Source: Mesostigma viride
Lineage: Eukaryota > Streptophyta > Mesostigmatophyceae > Mesostigmatales > Mesostigmataceae
Assembly (NCBI GenBank): GCA_009746045.1
Contig: RPFO01000041.1
Location: forward strand, 6,261,323 to 6,325,322
Direction: 5' to 3'
Length of the DNA: 64,000 bases
Positions 58,525 to 64,000 of this stretch are shown here, in pieces (position 1 is the stretch's first letter; each line of letters opens with the position of its first letter). The notes beneath the pieces were generated by a model that had not been told where the DNA came from, did not search any database, and saw only the letters and a program-made list of their open reading frames with translations. Both the position numbers and the translations under genes were made by a program.

Positions 58525-59598
58525 ATGCCCAGAGACAACAACAAGAAGCCGGCTGGCGATGCGGCCATTTCCAAGAAAAAGAAAAAGAACAAAAAGACTC
58601 ACAATGGTTGCCAGGACGAGGGGACGGCGGCTGCAAAGCCGACCGACCTACCCCCCTCCCCTGCGAGGCCGGAGGCCGAGACGGCTCCCCCCGGGGAGAC
58701 CGGCTTACCCTCGACTCCGGCGGCCGCCCCAGCCGCAACCACGGCTGGCGCGGCCATGGCTGCGGAGACCTCGGTGGTAAACCCCACTGAGGCTCCACAG
58801 TCCGGCCCCACGTTGCCATCTCTTCGGGAGCGTATGCCCCGTCAGACGGCCTCGGTGGCACCGGACGGGACGATTACCTTTCGTCCCGCCACATCAAACC
58901 TTAATGTCCCTTTCGCCCAGGGACATAACCACATTGAGCTAACGTTTGGGCGACCCTCTGCGTCCCTTCTTCGCAAGAAGAAGGACATGGAGAGTATTAA
59001 ACTCGCACGGGTGGTGCGAAAACCTGTGGAACCCATCGCCGGACAACCAATGTCCGACGATGAGGTATCCGACACTGCCAGTCTCCCCGATGGGGAGACT
59101 GAGATCAATCTTACCCCAGCGCTCCTGGCGGTCGAGCAGGCCGCGCTGGTGGCAAATGAAGAACGCCGAGAGCGGCAGCGGGACCGAGAGGTCCGCCGAG
59201 AGGCGGCTTTTCGGCTCGCCGCTAAGCGGCAAGAATATGAAGAGGAAGCCGCCCGTCGCCTGGCTACCCACCAGGCGATGGCGGACGCGTACCGCGAGGC
59301 CACCCAGCGGTTACGTGACCTCTTAAAAAATGCTGACTATCCCATGCACTATGCGGACAGTCAAGACCTGGCCGAGCTTGCTCGGTCAGCACACTTTAAA
59401 ACCATGTCCTCCATCACCCAAGCCAGGGTCACGGAGGCCATCTTGGCCAAACATGGGGTGGTAGCTGAAGAAGCCCCCCCGCTGGAAACCACCAGCAAGA
59501 AACCCTCTCCCCCCAACCCCTGCAGTACAAGGAGGGACTGCTGGCCCTGGGCGCGAGGAAGGGCAAAGAGGCGGACTGTCCAGTCCGGCCTGCTATGA
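58525..59598 (+). pseudogene. gag: CopD Gag, N-terminal part
   Basis: The ATG at 58525 (MPRDNNKKPAGDAAISKKKK) opens a basic then Ala/Pro-rich leader. A more ordered part follows (about 120-200). A strong coiled-coil stretch is rich in Arg/Glu (ERRERQRDREVRREAAFRLA and onward, about 210-270). The homologous reading moves to the next frame at a run of six C near 59504-59510 and continues in the 59595 frame. An earlier ATG at 58454 has a better start context but its frame is short. The charged leader resembles the left-end ORF (1-749). Confidence 0.6.
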
Positions 59599-61080
59599 TC
59601 ATGGGAGAACCACTCCCTGACATACCCGAGGATGAGGCTGCTTTTCAGGCAGCCCTCCGGGAGCATGAGGTACGCAAGGAGATGAAGCGTCTCATGCGGG
59701 AGGAGGCCAGGAGGAGAGCAGAGGCAGACACCCCTGCCCGCCCCTCCACCGATGGGGCTGGACCCAGTGGGGTTACCCGGACACCCCCGGGCTCCCCCAG
59801 GGCCACCATGACCCCCCCTCCCCCTCCCCCACCACCCCAGGTTCGCCCTGTGGGTTGGGGCCCCCTCCCAAACCAGGGGGGGTGGCCAGGACCCCAGGAG
59901 GCCCTGGGGGGAGGTGCAGAGGTGCCACAGGCACCCAACAGGCCTGCTGAGGCCCCCCCAAGGAGCGGGGATGTCCTGGAACAGCTCGCCATTCTCCAGG
60001 CCCAGCTGGCCTCGTTGCAAGATCAGCAGTTAACAGCTAACCAGCTGCAAACTGTCGAGGGCCTGCGCGCCCTGATGTCGCGGTATGAGCGGGGGACCAT
60101 CAACCTGGACCCCACCCGCCTGCAACAAGCAACCGACAGCTTCTTGAGGGCCAACCCCCCTCTCACAGGTGTGTTTAACCCTCATAAAAAGGAATCCAAA
60201 ATCAATATTGCTGGCTTGCCTGAGGGTCACACTGTTGAACAAGCTAAGCAATTTGTTTTTGCTTTGGAGTATGGGATGGAAGGTCTTAACCTTAGACATC
60301 AGTTTAAGGCTCTCAGGGCCTCCTCCACATTCCATCAATCATCTCCTGCAATCAGAGCATTGATTCAAACCTATCAGGAACGTACCCTGACACCTGAAGC
60401 AGCCATTGAACAGTGGCCTACCTTTATCACTGATCTGAAACAGCTAGTGCTTACCAATAACCACATGGAAGCAGTAGAACGTTTCAACTGGCTTGCTGCA
60501 TATAAGGTGAACAAGAATAACCTCTCTGGGGATGCAAAAACATACAGGGTAATGATTGAGAAAGACCTTGAGCTTCTCAAGCTCCAACCAAGGTATCTCA
60601 TCCACACCTGGCTAACAAAAGCTAATTTGCAACCTTCTGTCCTGGCTACCCTGCTTACAGGCCTCAAGTCCCTCTGGGACAACTTCAGAGCTGCCATGCT
60701 CTATATCGAGGAGGCAGTGGACCCCCTGGGTACTGGCAACAACCAGGCCCAGGACCCCAAGGTCCAGGGTGTCCAAGGCCACAAACGCAAGGGGCAGGCC
60801 AGCCAGGGGGGGCACCCAAGACCCACAAGTCCTCCCACCAAGGGGGCAGTGGCTCTCAGGGGCGTGGCAACACGTGGCACCGTGTGCCCCTGCATGGCAA
60901 CCCCAACAACAACAACAACAACAACAACAACAGGTCCCAGCAGGGCAACAATAACAACAGGTCCCAACAGGGCCAAAACAACAACAACAACAGGTCCCAG
61001 CAGGGCCAGAACCGGTCCCAGCAGGGAAACAACAACAACAACAACACAACAACAACCAGCCTGGCAACCCTGGGGGGTCC
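59595..61080 (+). pseudogene. gag: CopD Gag core and Asn/Gln-rich tail
   Basis: The frame is open back to about 59500 and reads KEGLLALGARKGKEADCPVR before MIMGEPLPDIPEDEAAFQAA. A Pro-rich linker (PPPPPPPP) precedes a helical capsid-like core (about 150-400; NLDPTRLQQATDSFLRANPP and LSGDAKTYRVMIEKDLELLK). From about 60880 the coding sense passes to another frame with NNNNRSQQGQ repeats encoded by AAC/CAA runs. The knuckle CLRCFQRGHARHNC lies at about 61084-61130 in the frame of the integrase ORF. At least two frame changes are needed. Confidence 0.65.
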
Positions 61081-61083
61081 ATA

Positions 61084-62598
61084 AGGTGCCTGAGGTGCTT
61101 CCAACGAGGGCACGCACGGCACAACTGCCCCAACAACGACTCCCTGGCCAACGGGGTGGATCTCTGCCCGGGCTGCTGGCACGCACGTCATCCCCTGGGG
61201 CCTCCAGGCAGCCGTTGCAACAGGCCTCGCTACCCAAATCAATGTGAGTTCACTCACCTTATGTACTCTGAGGATGATGATCTCATTACCATTGGGGATG
61301 GCAACCAGGGCATAATTGATTTTGAGGCAGCAACCTTACTGTCCTCCCAACACCCTGTTCTGGAACCTTACATAAAAGCACTAACCCCTACTGTTGACAA
61401 CTCCATAGATATCAAGGAGCTTGCTCATCAGCTGCACCTAGCCATGGGTCATGAAACAGTGGCTGAGGAACTGGCCAGACGGCTGGGGGGTAGTAGCATG
61501 GGAAAACAACTCAGGAATGCAGTAAAACTGGCTAGACAACACTGTCAAGAATGTCAGTTCAATAGCCCCAAACCTCAAAAATGGCATACTGCAACTCCTT
61601 CCACCAATAGGGGCATGATAGTGGGGGATGTGATGCACATCAACAAAGATGTCCAACCCTACCTGATCCTAAAAGACTCATGGTCCAGGTTCACAGTAAT
61701 GGAACCCCTACCTGGCATGTCTGCAGGGCAGCTACGTGTTGCACTCATGATTGCTTTACCCAGATTCTACCCAGTTGACAGAATTTTGCTTGATCAACAA
61801 TTTTCTTGTCTGACTGACCTGGAAGGGTGTGAAGCAATAGAGATTGCTGGGCTGGAAGATCATGAGGGTCAGGGGGTCATTGAAAGAACCATCAGATCTG
61901 TCAAAACCCTACTAGCCAAAAATCCTTCCAAGGATGCTACTTCAGGGGTCTATTGTGACAGGGCACTCTGGTGTCATGAAATGTGCACAACCCTAAACAT
62001 GAGACCTGTCTTGCATGCCACGTGGGGTGAAGTAATCCCAGCAGGCCTGCAGGCAGGTGTATATCCCCCAGAGGTGATAGCACTGTACAACACTGCACGT
62101 GCACAAACCTCAGCAAAACTGGCAGAAAAAGATAAAACCCATTCCAGGCCAGTATTCCAAAAAGGTGATCAAGTTCTCTATTACAAGGAAAACAGCTTTG
62201 GTAAGGTTGGAACTTGGCTAGGTCCAGTTACCATCCGTGGATTTACCAAAAACAGCAAGACCGTGGAGGTCAAGCACAATATCAATGGGAAGCGTCACAG
62301 GGTGAGCTGTCATAGAATTAAGAAGTATTATTCTCCCATGGCAGACGTGCCTGGGGAAGAGTCTTTAAGCATGGACTCACTACTTCTATCTGGCAACTCC
62401 AGCATGCCCAGCAGTAGCTCTGAGCCACCAATTACTGCTGTTGACAGCACCACAGCACCCTCTGTGAACCCTTCCACCCTCAGTGAAGCCAGGCCCACTT
62501 CACAACCTGGGGATTGCTTAACCAGGCACGAGGTAGCTGGGTTGGAAGCATTAGCTCAGCCCCAAGGCACGAAATTGTCTGCCAACCTCCCGCTCTGA
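61084..62598 (+). CDS. pol: CopD zinc knuckle and integrase
   Basis: The frame has the Gag knuckle (CLRCFQRGHARHNC), a short linker, then an HHCC module (LAHQLHLAMGH ... CQECQ). The integrase core has IVGDVMHINKD (first Asp), RILLDQQFSC (second) and EGQGVIERTIRSV (Glu), with 29 residues between the last two acids. An SH3-like tail follows (FQKGDQVLYYKENSFGKVGT, then WLGPVTIRGF). It ends in a Ser/Pro/Thr-rich linker at a stop (62598). The retropepsin-like domain follows one frame over. This mirrors the integrase-first order of Cop1. Confidence 0.8.
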   Translation, partial: RCLRCFQRGHARHNCPNNDSLANGVDLCPGCWHARHPLGPPGSRCNRPRYPNQCEFTHLMYSEDDDLITIGDGNQGIIDFEAATLLSSQHPVLEPYIKALTPTVDNSIDIKELAHQLHLAMGHETVAEELARRLGGSSMGKQLRNAVKLARQHCQECQFNSPKPQKWHTATPSTNRGMIVGDVMHINKDVQPYLILKDSWSRFTVMEPLPGMSAGQLRVALMIALPRFYPVDRILLDQQFSCLTDLEGCEAIEIAGLEDHEGQGVIERTIRSVKTLLAKNPSKDATSGVYCDRALWCHEMCTTLNMRPVLHATWGEVIPAGLQAGVYPPEVIALYNTARAQTSAKLAEKDKTHSRPVFQKGDQVLYYKENSFGKVGTWLGPVTIRGFTKNSKTVEVKHNINGKRHRVSCHRIKKYYSPMADVPGEESLSMDSLLLSGNSSMPSSSSEPPITAVDSTTAPSVNPSTLSEARPTSQPGDCLTRHEVAGLEALAQPQGTKLSANLPL

Positions 62599-64000
62599 GG
62601 TCAAATTGGCAGTCGCCTTGCAAGCATTACACAGGTCACATAAGCAACAAGCTGCTGTGGCCGCAGGGTTGGCAAAAGTCTCAGCTGTGTGCACTAGTCA
62701 GGACCCCTGGACCCTGGCAATAGACACTCAGGCACAGGTCAGTGTGATCAGTGCACAAGCCATCCCTGGTCTTGAGATTGCACCTTCATTTTGGGCACGG
62801 GTGCAGGATTTCTCAGGCCAAAGCTCACTGGATGTAGTGGGACAAGTGATGCTCCCTATACTTGGTATTCAGACACCCTTCCAGGTGGTGGAGGGGTACT
62901 CTGGTAACACCTTGTTGGGGGAACCTTTTGTATCCTATCCTGGGGTGCTTATCTCAGCTAATGAGCTCAGTGTCACAGGGGTGGGTGCAGTTCCTCTGGA
63001 CCACTTTAAAATCCCTCTCTCCAGTATTGTCCCTGGTATGGATGCTGTCATCAAGGCAGTCAACACTCAGTATGCACCAGGGGAGATCCCTGATCTGGAC
63101 AAGTTAGTGCACAGCCAGTTCCTCCATCCCTCAGCCTTTGGGCTGGGTAAGTGGGACATAGCCATGCACTCACCCCACCAAATCTCCCACGTCATACAAG
63201 AATGCAAAACACAAAAAGGGTTTACCAAGTGGCTGATGGCCATTGTCCACCAAGCCAGGCAGGAATGGGTCCTGCCCAACCCCAAAAACCCTCAATACAA
63301 ACCGCCTGTCACCCCTTCATGGGACGTGCCAGAGGGAGCCAAAAAGCTCAGATTAAAATTTGTTCTCAAACAAAAACCACAAAAAGTGGGCTCCCCAATC
63401 TTCCATGCCAGACCATGTGTCACAGAATTAAAGGGGACATCCACACTGCCAAAAGGGGAAACATACACACCTGGGCTGCAACAAACCTCACTCAGGATCA
63501 TGCTCTCCCTATTCCTCCACAACCTCAATGCAGGCCAAGACTATGTCTGCAAAGCCACTGATATTAAAAGGGCCTTCCTCAGGGGGGACCCAGAAAAGGC
63601 TGAATCTGTGTGGAAAGGGAAGGTGTACGTGGTAGACACCCCAGCTGTGTGGAAACCTTACATTGATGAGCCCCACCTTATCATCAACATTGGGGTGGAA
63701 GGGCTTGTCAGTGCCCCAAAAATTTTCAGAGACTCAGCAGAGGAAGTATTCAAAAAGCTCAAGGCCACGTATGATGACCTGGACCCATGCTTTTTTGTTG
63801 TACCCACCCCCTCTGGACTGCTGTTCTTTGTGTGGCATGGAGATGACCAACTCATTTGTGGGCCTAGAGCTGAGGTGGAAACCTTTATTCAGCAGGTCCA
63901 GGAATCATATGAGATTGGCAAACAGGTGGAATTGAGCACAACCCCCATCCAGTTCTGTGGCATCATGTTGCAGCTGCACAGGCAGCCAGATCAATGGGTC
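62576..64000 (+). CDS. pol: CopD retropepsin-like domain and RT, runs off the window
   Basis: This frame has no stop before the right edge. After SRSEVKLAVALQALHRSHKQ it shows the retropepsin-like LAIDTQAQVSVI and later VVEGYSGNTLLGEPFV. RT follows: WDVPEGAKKLRLKFVLKQKP, RPCVTELKGTSTLPKGETYT, motif A ATDIKRAFLRGD, then GLVSAPKIFRDSAEEVFKKL and DPCFFVVPTPSG, and motif C FVWHGDDQLICG. It ends at LQLHRQPDQWV. The order integrase, retropepsin, RT and His in motif C agree with the other AGTT elements. A +1 change from the previous frame is required near 62560-62600. Confidence 0.8.

Larger units (their letters stand above)
39752..64000 (-). mobile_element. CopB, copia-like element carrying nested insertions, open to the right
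   Basis: Parts in coding order from the right: gag C-terminus (53623-54113), pol (50627-53481, continued at 41319-41944), 3' untranslated region (40369-41318) and LTR (39752-40368). It is broken by Pal-B (54114-54735), CopC plus CopD (54748 to the edge) and GagT (41950-50621). Each break with both sides visible has an exact duplication (TGGGG, AAATG). Its N-terminal gag and 5' LTR must lie beyond 64000. Confidence 0.75.
57963..64000 (+). mobile_element. CopD, copia-like AGTT-type element, open at right edge
   Basis: It starts with a 473-bp LTR (57963-58435). Gag follows (58525-61080 in two or three frames), then integrase (61084-62598) and a retropepsin-RT frame that is still open at 64000. 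Domain order, AGTT...AACT LTR and HGDD motif C match Cop1, Cop2 and CopB. The 3' LTR and RNase H are beyond the window. It is inserted in CopC at GTGAG (57958-57962). Confidence 0.8.

Noticed and set aside
1-64000. A bacterial or phage origin for the window
   Set aside because: There are no operons or ribosome binding sites. LTR, hAT, piggyBac-like and R2-type elements are eukaryotic.

Overview
The window is eukaryotic, repeat-dense DNA made almost entirely of transposable elements. I see no intact host gene, rRNA gene or complete tRNA gene. The evidence is the range of element classes: Ty1/copia-like LTR retrotransposons, gag-only LTR elements, an R2-type non-LTR element, hAT-like and piggyBac-like (TTAA) DNA elements, and satellites. 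TATA and Kozak-like start contexts fit a eukaryote. The species cannot be fixed from the sequence; an alga or another protist with a TE-rich genome is plausible.

Labels used here are local. Left end: the N-terminal gag-like ORF of a minus-strand LTR element (1-749) with its LTR (792-1247), then hAT-1 (1611-3251) and a decayed stretch with a HIRAN-like fragment. From 5219 to 27343 lies one minus-strand gag-only LTR element, GagE (TSD CACGT). Its left LTR is split by the intact copia-like element Cop1 (5564-11448). Its gag is split by palindromic element Pal-A (12176-12820). Its right LTR is split by Cop2 (14206-26676). Cop2 itself carries a 3.8-kb inverted-repeat insert, IR-1 (14253-18028), in its left LTR and a 206-bp perfect palindrome, Pal-B2 (22057-22262), in its integrase.

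Middle: hAT-2 (27806-29351); a copia RT fragment (CopF) split by the internally deleted element Cop3 (30212-33397); a GGTTACC-rich block; a 50-bp minisatellite (about 34755-35895); and a small LTR element, mini-L (37083-39152), inside a palindromic repeat. From 39752 to the right edge is minus-strand CopB. Its RT/RNase H junction is split by gag-only GagT (41950-50621). GagT's right LTR holds a TTAA-flanked piggyBac-like element (45084-50418), which holds an R2-type RT-endonuclease element (46627-50255). CopB gag is split by palindromic Pal-B (54114-54735) and by CopC (54748 onward), itself split by CopD (57963 to the edge).

The main result is a lineage of copia-like elements (Cop1, Cop2, Cop3, CopB, CopD and probably the left-end element) with three shared oddities. 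LTRs begin AGTT and end AACT instead of TG...CA; Cop1, Cop2 and Cop3 have exact 5-bp TSDs. In the four copies with a preserved pol (Cop1, Cop2, CopB, CopD) the order is integrase, then a retropepsin-like domain, then RT and RNase H. In the same four the RT motif C reads HVDD or HGDD rather than YVDD. Pal-A, Pal-B and Pal-B2 share the AGTT...AACT ends and 5-bp TSDs but have palindromic terminal repeats and, in the two complete copies, a tRNA-Leu-like 3' half. They look like miniature parasites of this lineage.
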